Source of the DNA: an uncultured Pseudomonadales bacterium
GTDB taxonomy: Bacteria; Pseudomonadota; Gammaproteobacteria; Pseudomonadales; Azotimanducaceae
DNA: 64,000 nt
Assembly (NCBI GenBank): GCA_958296405.1
Contig: OY282519.1
Coordinates: 496,001-560,000 of the forward strand
Direction: 5' to 3'
Shown: positions 17,210-26,802 of the stretch, piece by piece
How positions within the stretch are numbered: the first letter of the stretch is position 1
Layout: the number at the start of each line of letters is the position of its first letter
Notes under the pieces: model-generated
What the model saw: the letters and a program-made list of their open reading frames with translations, nothing else
Database searches by the model: none
Told to the model about the DNA's origin: nothing
Program-made: the position numbers and the translations under genes

Positions 17210-19936
17210 ATGCCACCACCCATGGAGACCAGCACCATGTCAGAACCGCCGCCCGGAACTATACAGTCACACAATACATCGTCTGGCGCACAGTTTTACA
17301 AGTGTGCCTTTCAGATCAACCCTCATCACTATGCCCGCACATACCGCGGGCAAGCCAATGTGGGAGATGCAGCCGGTTACGCTCAGGCTCTAGTTGCCAA
17401 GGCCGATGAGCTTGGCATCAAGGTACTGGCAGTTACGGATCACAATCACGTTGGCGGATTGCCTACAATCCGCGCCGCCGCTGCGGAGCGCGGCATCGCT
17501 GTCTTCCCCGGGTTCGAGCTCTCCTCCTCCAACGAAGGGATACATGTGCTCTGCCTCTACCCGCTCGATACCCCAGAGGACAAGCTGAAGCTCTTCCTTG
17601 GCGCCTTTGGGATTGAGACGACTGAGCCTTCGAATGCCCCTTGCAGGAAGTCGTTTTCGGAGATCCTTGCGCTCGTGCGAGAACACGGCGGCATATCAAT
17701 CGCTGCTCATGTTTCCAACCACAAGGGCTTGTTCGAGGCGCTTAAGGGACAGGCGTGCATTCAAGCCTGGCGGGACGAAAATCTGCACGCCATTCAGATT
17801 CCCGGTTCGATAGAAGGCCTCCCAGAGCGCATTCGGAAGATTGTGCAGAACAAAAATACTGACTACGCTCGAGAGCAAGCACCGGAAACGAACCTAGCAA
17901 TCGCTGTCTTGAACGCCAAGGATGTTGCACAACCCGAAGACCTTGCGCATGAAGGATCCACTTGCTGGGTGAAGATGTCTAAAGTGAGCATCGAGGGGCT
18001 TCGCCAAGCGTTCCTCGACCCTGGATCGCGTATCAGGCTAGAAGACCCGCCACCGGACAGACATGCCGAGATTGTAGAGATAAGTTGGCAGGGCGGCTTT
18101 CTGGATGGCGTCGAATGCCAATTGAACTCGAACCTCAATGTGCTCGTTGGCGGGCGTGGCGCTGGCAAATCCACCATCATCGAGAGCCTACGCTATGTGC
18201 TGGCGTTGGATCCTTTGGGCAAGGAGGCACGCTCCAACCACGATGGCATCGTGCGACATGCGCTTGGGAACGCTACCAAGGTATCCCTCATCGTCCGCAG
18301 CCACCGTCCTGCGGTGCAGCGCTACCGTATCGAGCGCACTGTTCCAAACCCGCCGGTGGTCCGTGACGCCGAAACGGGCAGCGTATTGAACGTTGAGGTA
18401 GGCGATATCTTCCCTAGCGTTGAAGTCTACGGTCAGCACGAGGTTTCGGAACTTGCCCGAAGCCCGCAGAAACTAACCCGTCTGCTCGGGCGATTCATGC
18501 CACAGGACGTATCCTCCTCTCCCCGAAAGCGTGAGTTGGCCATTGAGTTGAGGCGCTCGCGCGAGAACATCCTTCGGACACGGGAAGAACTGGAGGAACT
18601 CGAAGATGAGCTAGCGGCCCTGCCGGGGCTAGAAGAGATCCATGAGCGGTATCGAGAGGCTGGCATCGAGGAGGACCTAAAGGAACAAGGCATGCTGGTG
18701 CGTGAGGAAAAGCTGCTCGATACGGTGGATGAGCGGCTGGCACCATTACACGAAGGCCAAAACGAACTCAAGCAAGCGCTTCCAATCGACAGACGTTTTC
18801 TCTCGTCCGAAGCGCTGGCAGAGCTGCCAAACAAGGACATGCTAGCCGAGGCGGATCGTGTGCTAAAGGAGGTAAGTGCAGACTTGCACAAGGTGGCGGT
18901 AGCGTTCGAGACGGCGCTTGATGATGCCGAAGAAAAAATGGGGCATATTCGGGAACGGTTTTCAAAACGCCGTGTGCCCATGCAGGCTGCCTACGAACGA
19001 AAGCTGCGCGATCTCCAACAGTCTGGGATCGACGGCACGGAGTTTATTCGCTTGCGCCGCAGAATCGAAACACTGCGTCCGCGCACGGAACGGCGGCACC
19101 ATCTCGAACGCCACGCGTCGGAGCTTCACAATCGTCGTTTAAATCTGCTCGCTGAATGGGAAGAGTTGAACGCCGCCGAGTTTCGTTCGCTCGACAAGGC
19201 CAGCAAGCGGGTAACGCGAGAACTCGCCGAACGAGCGCGCGTACGGGTGGAGTTCGGCGGCGACCGAGGACCGTTGTTCACGCTTCTGCGGGATCGGATC
19301 GGCGGCCGCCTCTCGGAATCGATCGATAAACTGCGCGACATAGCCAGGCTGTCGCCCATCGGACTAGCGCGCGCCTGCCAGCAAGGCGCGGAAAGTGTGG
19401 AGACAGAGTTCGGGATCAGTGGTGTGCAGGCGGAGCGACTAGCCAATGCCTCCCCCGAGACGCTCATGCTCATTGAGGAACTGGCGCTTCCTACCACGAC
19501 GGACATCGAGCTCAACGTGGCGCCGCAGGGAGAAACAGCGAACTGGCAAGCGCTTGATCGGTTGTCCACTGGCCAGAAGGCAACCGCTGTCTTGCTTCTG
19601 TTGTTACTCGACGCCGATGCGCCGTTGGTGGTGGATCAGCCAGAGGACGATTTGGACAACCGTTTCATCACAGAGGGCATCGTGCCGCGCATGCGAGACG
19701 GCAAACAACGTCGCCAATTCGTATTCTCGACGCACAACGCCAACATTCCGGTGCTTGGCGACGCCGAGCTGATTCTTGGCTTGACGCCATCGGGCGAAGC
19801 GGAGGGAGGAAGAGCCAAAATCAAACTTGAACACCGCGGCTCCATAGATGTCGGCCCCGTCAGGGCGCTCGTGGAAGAACTGCTGGAAGGCGGCGAGGAG
19901 GCATTCGAGCGGCGACGGAGAAAATACGGCTTCTAG
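17210..19936 (+). CDS. PHP-domain protein fused to SMC/RecN-like ATPase (TrlF/Ppl type)
   Basis: 908 residues from ATG at 17210 behind TTGAGGTGACCA. An N-terminal PHP metallo-hydrolase domain shows PHH (about residue 38), D77-H-N-H80 and 'AAHVSNHKG'. The second half is an SMC-like ATPase: Walker A G314-GRGAGKST-322, a long charged coiled coil (about 430-700), signature L785-STGQ, Walker B ending 'VVDQPEDDLDN' at D809, and 'FSTHNAN'. The architecture matches TrlF-type proteins and, from memory, the single-gene phage-defence family called Ppl. It may sense or process nucleic-acid ends and hydrolyse a nucleotide or phosphoester. Composition is visibly less GC-rich than the neighbours, suggesting transfer. 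An AlbA_2 protein gene follows after 8 bp. Confidence 0.88.
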   Translation: MPPPMETSTMSEPPPGTIQSHNTSSGAQFYKCAFQINPHHYARTYRGQANVGDAAGYAQALVAKADELGIKVLAVTDHNHVGGLPTIRAAAAERGIAVFPGFELSSSNEGIHVLCLYPLDTPEDKLKLFLGAFGIETTEPSNAPCRKSFSEILALVREHGGISIAAHVSNHKGLFEALKGQACIQAWRDENLHAIQIPGSIEGLPERIRKIVQNKNTDYAREQAPETNLAIAVLNAKDVAQPEDLAHEGSTCWVKMSKVSIEGLRQAFLDPGSRIRLEDPPPDRHAEIVEISWQGGFLDGVECQLNSNLNVLVGGRGAGKSTIIESLRYVLALDPLGKEARSNHDGIVRHALGNATKVSLIVRSHRPAVQRYRIERTVPNPPVVRDAETGSVLNVEVGDIFPSVEVYGQHEVSELARSPQKLTRLLGRFMPQDVSSSPRKRELAIELRRSRENILRTREELEELEDELAALPGLEEIHERYREAGIEEDLKEQGMLVREEKLLDTVDERLAPLHEGQNELKQALPIDRRFLSSEALAELPNKDMLAEADRVLKEVSADLHKVAVAFETALDDAEEKMGHIRERFSKRRVPMQAAYERKLRDLQQSGIDGTEFIRLRRRIETLRPRTERRHHLERHASELHNRRLNLLAEWEELNAAEFRSLDKASKRVTRELAERARVRVEFGGDRGPLFTLLRDRIGGRLSESIDKLRDIARLSPIGLARACQQGAESVETEFGISGVQAERLANASPETLMLIEELALPTTTDIELNVAPQGETANWQALDRLSTGQKATAVLLLLLLDADAPLVVDQPEDDLDNRFITEGIVPRMRDGKQRRQFVFSTHNANIPVLGDAELILGLTPSGEAEGGRAKIKLEHRGSIDVGPVRALVEELLEGGEEAFERRRRKYGF

Positions 19937-19944
19937 GAAGTGTA

Positions 19945-21291
19945 GTGACGAAGACGGAACTGTATGAGCTGATCGCGCAAGGGGAAAGCTCTGGCGTGGA
20001 GTTCAAGAGCGATCGCATCGACAACCGAGCATTGGCAAAGGAGATCGTCGCGCTGGCCAATCTGCGCGGCGGTCACGTCCTTCTTGGCGTGGAAGACGAT
20101 GGCAGCGTCAGCGGCTTGGTGCCACGAGGCCAAGAGCAAGCCGGGTCACGCGGCTATCGTGAGCACGAGGAGTGGGTGGTCTCAGCTTGCCGAGACAAAA
20201 TACGCCCTGAACTCATGCCCCACTTCTCGATTGTGCGTGACGTGGAACCGGGCCGAGACGTTGGGGTGGTGCAGATCAGTCCAGGCTGGACGGTGCATCA
20301 CCAATGGCACGCCCAACATCGCACTTACTACATTCGCGTCGGCAGCACGAGCCGTGAAGCAAGCCGCGAGGAACTAGAGCGCCTGTTCCAGCAACGGGGT
20401 GCCTTTCGCATGGAGCTTCGCCCCGTGTCCGGCACGTCGTTCGCGGACATTGATCGCCGCCGGCTTGTGGACTACTTCTCGCGTGTGCGAGGACAGGAGG
20501 TTCCGCTCGACAAGCCATCGGCGGAGTGGCTTGAGAGTACCGAAGCACAGGCCCGGGCCGAGGATGATGCACACTGGCGAGCGCTTGCGGAGTCCCGCGA
20601 GCGGGAGTGGCGAGATGCCCAAGAAGCCGCTTGGGAGTTGCTGCTCCTGAACACTGAGATGCTCCATGAGGACGAGCCACACTCCGCAACAGTCGCGGCG
20701 CTGACGTTGTTCGGCAAGAACCCCAACAGGTTCCTGCCGCATGCGAAGATCGACGCCGCGGCGTACTTCAGCACAGAGAAGGACTACGACACCAAGGAAC
20801 GACGCACGTTGCGTGGACCGATTCTGCCGCTCCAGGGTGTCGACAAATCCTTGTTGGAGCCCGGCCTCGTGGAACAGGCGGTGGATTTCGTTAGGCGGAA
20901 CATCGAGGCCGTGAGGCTGGCGGACGGTATCCGACGTGAGGAGCGTTGGGACTATCCGCCCGACGTAGTGCGCGAGGCAATCGTTAACGCGATTGTCCAT
21001 CGCGATTACTCGCTCTCCGGCACGGACATCGAACTCAGCATCTATGCGGATCGCTTGGAGATCGTCAGCCCCGGCCGTCTCGCCAATGGCATCACGCCCG
21101 CGCGCATGAGGGCGGGTTGCCGGAGCGCCCGCAACGAGCTTCTCAAAGACGTGATGCGGGACTATGGTTACTTAGAGCACATGGGCATGGGCGTACCCCG
21201 CAAAATCGTGCGCGGCATGATGGAACACAACGGCACCGACCCGGACTTGGAGGAACAAGACGAACGGTTCACCGTGCGTCTGTGGAAGTAG
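19945..21291 (+). CDS. AlbA_2 (Schlafen-like) and HATPase_c_4 protein
   Basis: 448 residues from GTG at 19945, eight bases after the PHP-ATPase stop, with AGGAAG upstream. Residues ~10-125 are an AlbA_2 domain ('SSGVEFKSDRIDNRALAKEI' then VALANLRGGHVLLGVED), the nucleic-acid-binding or Schlafen-type fold. Residues ~325-440 are a GHKL-type ATP-binding domain ('VVREAIVNAIVHRDYSLSG', 'DRLEIVSPGRLANGIT'). Proteins of this architecture are usually called transcriptional regulators or RecG-related, but several partner defence ATPases. Coupling to the PHP-ATPase implies one functional unit, either regulator or effector (inference). Confidence 0.87.
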   Translation: MTKTELYELIAQGESSGVEFKSDRIDNRALAKEIVALANLRGGHVLLGVEDDGSVSGLVPRGQEQAGSRGYREHEEWVVSACRDKIRPELMPHFSIVRDVEPGRDVGVVQISPGWTVHHQWHAQHRTYYIRVGSTSREASREELERLFQQRGAFRMELRPVSGTSFADIDRRRLVDYFSRVRGQEVPLDKPSAEWLESTEAQARAEDDAHWRALAESREREWRDAQEAAWELLLLNTEMLHEDEPHSATVAALTLFGKNPNRFLPHAKIDAAAYFSTEKDYDTKERRTLRGPILPLQGVDKSLLEPGLVEQAVDFVRRNIEAVRLADGIRREERWDYPPDVVREAIVNAIVHRDYSLSGTDIELSIYADRLEIVSPGRLANGITPARMRAGCRSARNELLKDVMRDYGYLEHMGMGVPRKIVRGMMEHNGTDPDLEEQDERFTVRLWK

Positions 21292-21376
21292 CCATCTGTC
21301 TCACGGTCCACGCATGGCGCGAACACACCGATGCAACGCCACTCCTCCCACCACCGTCCGCTGGATGCCAGTCCCT

Positions 21377-21400
21377 AGCCGCCGGTCTCATCCGGCGGCT
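21377..21400 (+). terminator. Terminator-like hairpin after the PHP-ATPase/AlbA_2 operon
   Basis: AGCCGCCGG (21377-21385), loop TCTCAT, CCGGCGGCT (21392-21400): a perfect 9-bp GC-rich stem 86 bp after the AlbA_2 stop, followed by CCCTTT rather than a clear T-run. Likely ends the defence transcript; a regulatory hairpin is the alternative. Confidence 0.5.
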
Positions 21401-21692
21401 CCCTTTGGGGCACCCTCCAAAAGGCGCCGAAGCCTGCACGCGCCCTTGCCCTCAACACCGTCAATCGGTAATCTTTCGCGCCACTCGAAAGCGGCCCGCG
21501 TAACCGTCGTGCTTGGCGCGAACCGTGCGGTTGAAGAGGTCGCCGTCAGTTGCAGATTCCGGAGGGGCGGGTGCCCGAAACGCAGCGGCGACAGCCGCCT
21601 CTCGCCGATTGGCGCGGCCCGTGCGTGGACATGGGAAGCGCCAGCGCGAGCATGATCCCCGCAGCGCCGCGGCAAGGCTTGGCCGCAAGGCT

Positions 21693-21707
21693 CCCGCATA
21701 TTGCGGG
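21693..21707 (+). promoter_or_regulatory. Small hairpin in the nuoG leader
   Basis: CCCGCA (21693-21698), loop TAT, TGCGGG (21702-21707), ending 15 bases before the nuoG ATG. It could affect nuoG translation; no ribosome site better than GCAGGGCG is visible between hairpin and start. Confidence 0.3.
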
Positions 21708-21722
21708 CAGGGCGTTCTAGAC

Positions 21723-24431
21723 ATGGCGCGCGTCCACATCGACGGTCAGGAGCACGACCTGCCGGCGGGGCAGAACCTGCTCCATGCGGTGCTCTCGGAA
21801 CGGGTTGACCTGCCTTATTTCTGCTGGCATCCGGCCATGGGGTCCGTCGGCTCCTGCCGCTTGTGCGCCGTCATCCAATATGCGGACGAGGACGATCAGC
21901 GCGGGCGGCTGCAGATGGCCTGCATGATGTCCGTGCAGGATGGGATGCGCGTTTCCGTCGCCAACAGCTTCGCTGCGGATTTCCGCAAGCAGGTGATCGA
22001 ATGGCTGATGGAGAACCACCCGCACGATTGCCCGGTGTGCGAGGAGGGCGGCGAGTGCCACCTGCAGGACATGACCGTGATGACGGGCCATGCCATGCGC
22101 CGCTACGGGGGCGCGAAGCGCACTTGGCACAACCAGTACCTAGGGCCCTTGATCGGCCACGAGATGAACCGCTGCATCACCTGCTATCGATGCGTGCGCT
22201 ACTACCGAGACTACGCCGGCGGCACAGACCTTGACGCCTTCGGCTCGCGCGGGCGGATGTACTTCGGGCGCGCCGAAGACGGCGTGCTGGAGAGCGAGTT
22301 CGCCGGCAACTTGGTGGAGGTTTGCCCCACCGGCGTGTTCACGGACAAGCCCTTCGCCAAACACTACACCCGCAAGTGGGATCTGCAGTCCGCCCCGTCC
22401 ATCTGCCCGAATTGCGCGGTCGGCTGCAACACCTTCCCAGCCGAGCGCTACGGCCTGCTGAAGCGCGTGCATAACCGCTACCACGGCGCGGTGAACGGCT
22501 ACTTCCTGTGCGACCGGGGGCGTTATGGCTCGCACTTCGTCAATCATGCCAAGCGTCTGCGCCACGCCGGCGCGCGCGCCGAGGACGGCGTGTTCGAGGC
22601 GGCCGGGAGGGATGCAGCCCTCGATGCCGCGGCGCGGCTGCTCAGTGCCGGGGAATCACTCATCGGCATCGGCTCGCCGCGCGCGTCGGTGGAGGCGAAC
22701 CATGCGCTGAAGCGGCTGGTCGGGGCAGATCGCTTCTGCGCCGGCTTCGCCGACGACGAGGCGGACGCCATGAACGCGGCGGTGCAGGCATATCGTGCCG
22801 GCGGCTTCCACATTCCGTCGCTCACGGACATCGAAAGCGCAGACGCCGTGCTCATCCTCGGCGAGGACATCTCGAACACCGCGCCGCGCTTGGCCCTCGC
22901 AGTGCGTCAAACCGTGCGCGGCGTCGCGTTTGACATGGCCAAGGATGCCGGCATTCCAGATTGGCAAGACGCCGGCGTGCGCGGCCACGGACAGGGCGCG
23001 AAAAGCCCGTTGTTCATCGCCTCCGTGGCCACGACCCGGCTCGACGCCTTGGCGACGGCCACGCACCGGGACGCGCCGGGGCAACTCGCGGGCATCGGCA
23101 TTGCCATCGCCGACGCGCTGCCAGCGCCAAGCGCGGATGAAGACTTCACCGCCGCCGCGGCACGCGCCTTGGGGCAAGCCAAACGCCCGCTCGTCATCGC
23201 CGGCGTGGAAGCGCGCAACGCGGAGCTGCCAAGCGTCGCCGCACACCTCGCCCAAGCGCTCAAGCGCGCCGGCCGGGACGCCATGCTCGCCCTGATCGCC
23301 CCAGAGGTGAACAGCTTTGGAGCAGCGCTGCTGGGCGGCGAGCTAGGGCTTGCCGACGCCCTCACGCGCATGCGCGAAGGCGCGCCGGCCATCGTGTTGG
23401 AGAACGACCTGCATCGCCGCGCGCCGGCGGCGGCCATCGAGCTCGGCAACGCCATTGTGCTGGATGCGCTGGAAACCTCCACGGCGGACGCCGCAGCCGT
23501 GGTGCTGCCCGCCGCCGCTTACGCGGAGCAGACTGGCGCCTTCGTGAACTACGAGACGCGCGCCCAACGCTTCTACCAAGTGTTCGAACCCACGGACGAC
23601 ATCGCACCCGCTTGGCGCTGGCTGACGGCCTTGGCCGCGCGCATGGGGCGCAAAGACATGGGCTGGCCAGACATCGATTCCTTGAGCGCCGCTTGCGCGA
23701 CCGGGGAGTTCGAGGCATTGGCGCGCATCGGCCCGAAAGCGGGTTTCCGCGCGCGCGCCCACACCCGGATTCCACGCCAACCGCACCGCTACAGCGGGCG
23801 CACGGCGATGCGCGCCGACGTGAGCGTGCATGAGCCGAAGGCCACCGTGGACGACGAAACGCCGCTCTCCTATTCGATGGAGGGGCAGAACGTGGGCGAT
23901 CAGCCCGGCGCCGTGGTGCCCTACGTTTGGTCGCCGGGTTGGAACTCGAACCAATCCGTGTTCAAGTTCCAACAAGAAGTGGGCGGGCCATTGGCTGGTG
24001 GAGACCCTGGCATCCGGCTGCTCAACGCCGAAGCAGAGCTGCCCGAAGCCACGCCACCGCGCACGACCACCGCCGCGAGCGAACCCGCGGCGGGCCAATT
24101 CCAACTGGTGCGCGTCAGCGATGTGTTCGGCAGCGACGAACTTGCCGCGGCCTCCGCGCCCATCGCCGAACGCATGGCCGCGCCGTATGTGCTGCTGCGG
24201 CCAGCGGACGCGCAAGCCCTCGGCATCGCCGCCGGCGGTGGCGTCAGAGTGGAAGGCGTTCCGATGAGCTTCCAAGCGCGTCTGGACGCCGGCATCGCCG
24301 CCGGCTGCGTCGGCGTCACCCAAGGGTTCCCGGGCGTGCCGACGATTGCCGCCACCGCGGTGAAGCTCGCGGCGGATCCAGACTTTGCGCCCCGCGCCGC
24401 CGCGGCGGCAGATGTCATCGCCAAGGGCTGA
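21723..24431 (+). CDS. nuoG: NADH-quinone oxidoreductase subunit G
   Basis: 902 residues, normal for NuoG. The N-terminal ferredoxin-like domain carries 'SVGSCRLCAV', then the N5-type 'HDCPVCEEGGECHLQ', the 'NRCITCYRCVRYYRD' pair and 'SICPNCAVGCNTF', giving the chain of Fe-S clusters in the peripheral arm of complex I. The remainder is a degenerate molybdopterin-oxidoreductase domain. It carries electrons from the NADH-oxidising NuoEF module to NuoI. Unusually, it is the first nuo gene here; nuoA-F are not in the window. The stop is three bases from the nuoH ATG. Confidence 0.96.
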   Translation: MARVHIDGQEHDLPAGQNLLHAVLSERVDLPYFCWHPAMGSVGSCRLCAVIQYADEDDQRGRLQMACMMSVQDGMRVSVANSFAADFRKQVIEWLMENHPHDCPVCEEGGECHLQDMTVMTGHAMRRYGGAKRTWHNQYLGPLIGHEMNRCITCYRCVRYYRDYAGGTDLDAFGSRGRMYFGRAEDGVLESEFAGNLVEVCPTGVFTDKPFAKHYTRKWDLQSAPSICPNCAVGCNTFPAERYGLLKRVHNRYHGAVNGYFLCDRGRYGSHFVNHAKRLRHAGARAEDGVFEAAGRDAALDAAARLLSAGESLIGIGSPRASVEANHALKRLVGADRFCAGFADDEADAMNAAVQAYRAGGFHIPSLTDIESADAVLILGEDISNTAPRLALAVRQTVRGVAFDMAKDAGIPDWQDAGVRGHGQGAKSPLFIASVATTRLDALATATHRDAPGQLAGIGIAIADALPAPSADEDFTAAAARALGQAKRPLVIAGVEARNAELPSVAAHLAQALKRAGRDAMLALIAPEVNSFGAALLGGELGLADALTRMREGAPAIVLENDLHRRAPAAAIELGNAIVLDALETSTADAAAVVLPAAAYAEQTGAFVNYETRAQRFYQVFEPTDDIAPAWRWLTALAARMGRKDMGWPDIDSLSAACATGEFEALARIGPKAGFRARAHTRIPRQPHRYSGRTAMRADVSVHEPKATVDDETPLSYSMEGQNVGDQPGAVVPYVWSPGWNSNQSVFKFQQEVGGPLAGGDPGIRLLNAEAELPEATPPRTTTAASEPAAGQFQLVRVSDVFGSDELAAASAPIAERMAAPYVLLRPADAQALGIAAGGGVRVEGVPMSFQARLDAGIAAGCVGVTQGFPGVPTIAATAVKLAADPDFAPRAAAAADVIAKG

Positions 24432-24434
24432 GTG

Positions 24435-25391
24435 ATGGAACTCAATTGGAGTTACCTCCTCATCGTGCCCCTCGCCGTTGGCGCGCTGGTGCTGGCGCTG
24501 TTCATCGTCTGGTGGGAGCGGCGCCTCCTCGGTTGGTGGCAAGACCGGCTGGGCCCCAACCGCGTCGGCCCGTTCGGCGTCCTCCAAGCGCTGGCGGACA
24601 TGGTGAAGCTGCTCACCAAGGATGATTGGCTGCCGCCCTTCGGCGACCGGGTGTTCTTCATCATGGCGCCGGCCATCGTCGTCGGTTCCATGCTGATGGC
24701 CTTTGTGATCGTGCCCTTCGGGCCAGGCCTCCACGTCACAGATTCCAACATTGCCATCCTCTTCTTCTTGGCGATGAGTTCCCTCGCCGTCTATGGGGTG
24801 CTGCTGGGCGGGCTGTCCAGCAACAACAAGTACGCCATGCTCGGCGGCCTGCGGGCAGGCGCCCAGATGCTCACCTATGAAGTGTTCATGGGCTTGTCGC
24901 TGATGGGCGTCGTCATCCACGCCGGTTCGTTCAGCTTGGTGGACATCGTGGAGTCGCAGCGCGGCATGTGGTACGTGCTGCCGCAGTGCGTGGGCTTCTT
25001 CATCTTCCTCATTGCGGGGCTCGCCGAATCACACCGGCTGCCTTTCGACCTGCCGGAAGCGGAGCACGAGCTCACCGCCGGCTTCCACACCGAATACTCC
25101 GGCATGAAGTTCGGCCTCATCATGGCCGGCGAATACTTGGCCATGATGCTCACCTCCGCGCTGGTGGTGACGCTCTTCTTTGGTGGCTGGCTGGGGCCGA
25201 GCTTCTTGCCGCCGGTGGTGTGGTTCGCGCTGAAGACGGCGTTGGTCATCAACTTCTTCATCCTGCTGCGCGCCGCGATTCCACGGCCTCGCTACGACCA
25301 GCTGATGTCCCTCGGTTGGAAGGTGCTGTTGCCGCTCTCGCTGGTGAACCTGTTGGTCACCGGCGCCATTGCGCTGGCCGCGGCGGATTGA
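24435..25391 (+). CDS. nuoH: NADH-quinone oxidoreductase subunit H
   Basis: 318 residues from ATG at 24435, immediately preceded in frame by a GTG. Eight hydrophobic helices are visible. Signature loops are '[19 protein letters not shown]' near the N-terminus and '[19 protein letters not shown]' followed by '[10 protein letters not shown]', which line the quinone chamber and the E-channel. NuoH joins the membrane arm to the peripheral arm and binds ubiquinone. It follows nuoG and precedes nuoI in the usual order. Confidence 0.96.
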   Translation: MELNWSYLLIVPLAVGALVLALFIVWWERRLLGWWQDRLGPNRVGPFGVLQALADMVKLLTKDDWLPPFGDRVFFIMAPAIVVGSMLMAFVIVPFGPGLHVTDSNIAILFFLAMSSLAVYGVLLGGLSSNNKYAMLGGLRAGAQMLTYEVFMGLSLMGVVIHAGSFSLVDIVESQRGMWYVLPQCVGFFIFLIAGLAESHRLPFDLPEAEHELTAGFHTEYSGMKFGLIMAGEYLAMMLTSALVVTLFFGGWLGPSFLPPVVWFALKTALVINFFILLRAAIPRPRYDQLMSLGWKVLLPLSLVNLLVTGAIALAAAD

Positions 25392-25422
25392 ACGCTTAGG
25401 GCGGGGAGCAGGGCGCGAAATC

Positions 25423-25941
25423 ATGTGGAGCCAGCTACGAACGATCTGGACGGTGCTGCAGCACACCTTCATGCGCAACGAGACCGTCCAGTACCCGGAG
25501 GAGATGCCGTACGCGGCGCCGCGCTACCGTGGCCGCATCGTGTTGACGCGAGACCCAGACGGCGAAGAGCGCTGCGTCGCCTGCAACCTGTGCGCCGTGG
25601 CCTGCCCGGTGGACTGCATTGCGCTGCAGAAGACCGAGCGCGAGGAGGACGGGCGCTGGTATCCGGAGTTTTTCCGCATCAACTTTTCGCGCTGCATCAT
25701 GTGCGGCATGTGCGAGGAGGCTTGCCCCACCTACGCCATTCAGCTCACCCCGGATTTCGAGCTGTGCGAGTTCGATCGCTCGAACATGGTGTACGAAAAG
25801 GAACACCTGCTCATCAGCGGCCCCGGCAAGTATCCGGATTACAGCTTCTGGAACGTGGCGGGCAAGACCATCGCCGGCAAAGACAAGGGCGCCGCGCAAA
25901 ACGAACGGCCACCCGAAGACACACGGAGCCTCATGCCGTGA
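25423..25941 (+). CDS. nuoI: NADH-quinone oxidoreductase subunit I
   Basis: 172 residues. Two tetranuclear cluster motifs, '[15 protein letters not shown]' and '[15 protein letters not shown]', bind clusters N6a and N6b, which feed the terminal N2 cluster. The short N-terminal amphipathic part ([16 protein letters not shown]) anchors it at the membrane. '[17 protein letters not shown]' is family-typical. The start is ATG at 25423, 31 bp after nuoH. All eight cluster cysteines are present. Confidence 0.96.
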   Translation: MWSQLRTIWTVLQHTFMRNETVQYPEEMPYAAPRYRGRIVLTRDPDGEERCVACNLCAVACPVDCIALQKTEREEDGRWYPEFFRINFSRCIMCGMCEEACPTYAIQLTPDFELCEFDRSNMVYEKEHLLISGPGKYPDYSFWNVAGKTIAGKDKGAAQNERPPEDTRSLMP

Positions 25942-25957
25942 CGCAGGGCGATTCGCC

Positions 25958-26473
25958 GTGGAGTTGACGCTCTTCTACATCGCCGCCGCCGTTGCCATCG
26001 CCGCCGCGGCCTTGGTGGTGACGCGCCTGAACGCGGCCCACGCCTTGGTGTGGTTGGTGGTGGCGCTGCTGGCCATCGCCGTCATCTTCTTCCTGCTCGG
26101 CGCACCGTTCGCGGCGGCCTTGGAGATCGTCATCTATGCCGGCGCCATCGTCGTGCTGTTCTTGTTCGTGGTGATGATGCTCAATTTGGGGCGGCGTTCC
26201 ATCACCCGCGAGCGGCTGTGGCTGGAGCCCGGCATGTGGATCGGCCCGGCCATCCTCACAGCCATCCTGTTCGGCGAAATGATCTTCCTCATCGCCAGTT
26301 CAGACACCGGCGACGCCGGCTCGCCGATCGGCCCGAAGGCCGTGGGCGAGGCGCTGTTCGGCCAATATCTGCTCGCCGTGGAACTGGCGGCGATGCTGTT
26401 GCTCGCCGCTTTGGTGGGCGCCTACCACTTGGGGCGCCGCTATCTGCGCGATCGGCGCGAGGAAGCGTCGTGA
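25958..26473 (+). CDS. nuoJ: NADH-quinone oxidoreductase subunit J
   Basis: 171 residues from GTG at 25958 ([14 protein letters not shown]); no ATG fits. Five hydrophobic helices, with the conserved third-helix region '[20 protein letters not shown]', whose Tyr and pi-bulge take part in proton-path gating. The stop overlaps the nuoK GTG (GTGA). It is part of the membrane arm between NuoA/H and NuoK. Confidence 0.95.
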   Translation: MELTLFYIAAAVAIAAAALVVTRLNAAHALVWLVVALLAIAVIFFLLGAPFAAALEIVIYAGAIVVLFLFVVMMLNLGRRSITRERLWLEPGMWIGPAILTAILFGEMIFLIASSDTGDAGSPIGPKAVGEALFGQYLLAVELAAMLLLAALVGAYHLGRRYLRDRREEAS

Positions 26474-26784
26474 CCAGCTTGGCCGTGCCCATGGAGCATG
26501 TGTTGCTGATCGCAGCGGTGTTGTTCCTGATCGGCTTCGCCGGCGTCCTCGTGCGTCGCAACGTCATTTTCTTGCTCATGTCGCTCGAAATCATGATGAA
26601 CGCTTGCGGGCTGGCGTTCGTTGCCGCCGGCGCCAAGTGGGGCCAGCCGGACGGCCAGATCATGTTCATGCTCATTCTCGCCATCGCGGCCGCGGAAGTG
26701 GCGGTGGCGTTGGGGCTCGTGCTGCAACTCGAACGCCGCTTCGACACGCTCGACGTGGATGCGGCGAGCGAGTTGAACGGCTGA
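26470..26784 (+). CDS. nuoK: NADH-quinone oxidoreductase subunit K
   Basis: 104 residues from GTG at 26470, overlapping nuoJ by four bases; [12 protein letters not shown] may be an alternative ATG start eight residues in. Three helices are present, with the two conserved membrane glutamates in '[11 protein letters not shown]' and '[13 protein letters not shown]', which are central to proton pumping. It is a MrpC-like membrane-arm subunit. Confidence 0.95.
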   Translation: MTSLAVPMEHVLLIAAVLFLIGFAGVLVRRNVIFLLMSLEIMMNACGLAFVAAGAKWGQPDGQIMFMLILAIAAAEVAVALGLVLQLERRFDTLDVDAASELNG

Positions 26785-26802
26785 CGGCCGGGGCGGGGCG
26801 GC

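Larger units (their letters stand above)
21292..21722. other. 431-bp gap between defence operon and nuoG
   Basis: No supported gene. It contains a terminator-like hairpin early on and a small hairpin near nuoG, described separately. All frames are Arg/Ala/Pro-rich and unlike NuoF or any other complex I subunit, so no remnant of an upstream nuo gene was found. The nuoG promoter should lie here, but I cannot point to convincing -35/-10 boxes. Confidence 0.5.

Noticed and set aside
17031-17219. Minus-strand 62-residue frame before the PHP-ATPase
   Set aside because: Normal composition but no recognisable family, overlaps the ATPase start divergently, and no ribosome site that I trust; kept only as part of the gap description.
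21513-21722. Upstream extension of nuoG
   Set aside because: The frame is open but Arg/Ala-rich and unlike NuoG N-termini; the ferredoxin domain starts at the ATG at 21723.
23343-24920. Long minus-strand frame under nuoG-nuoH
   Set aside because: Antisense shadow with low-complexity His/Gly/Arg composition; no family resemblance.
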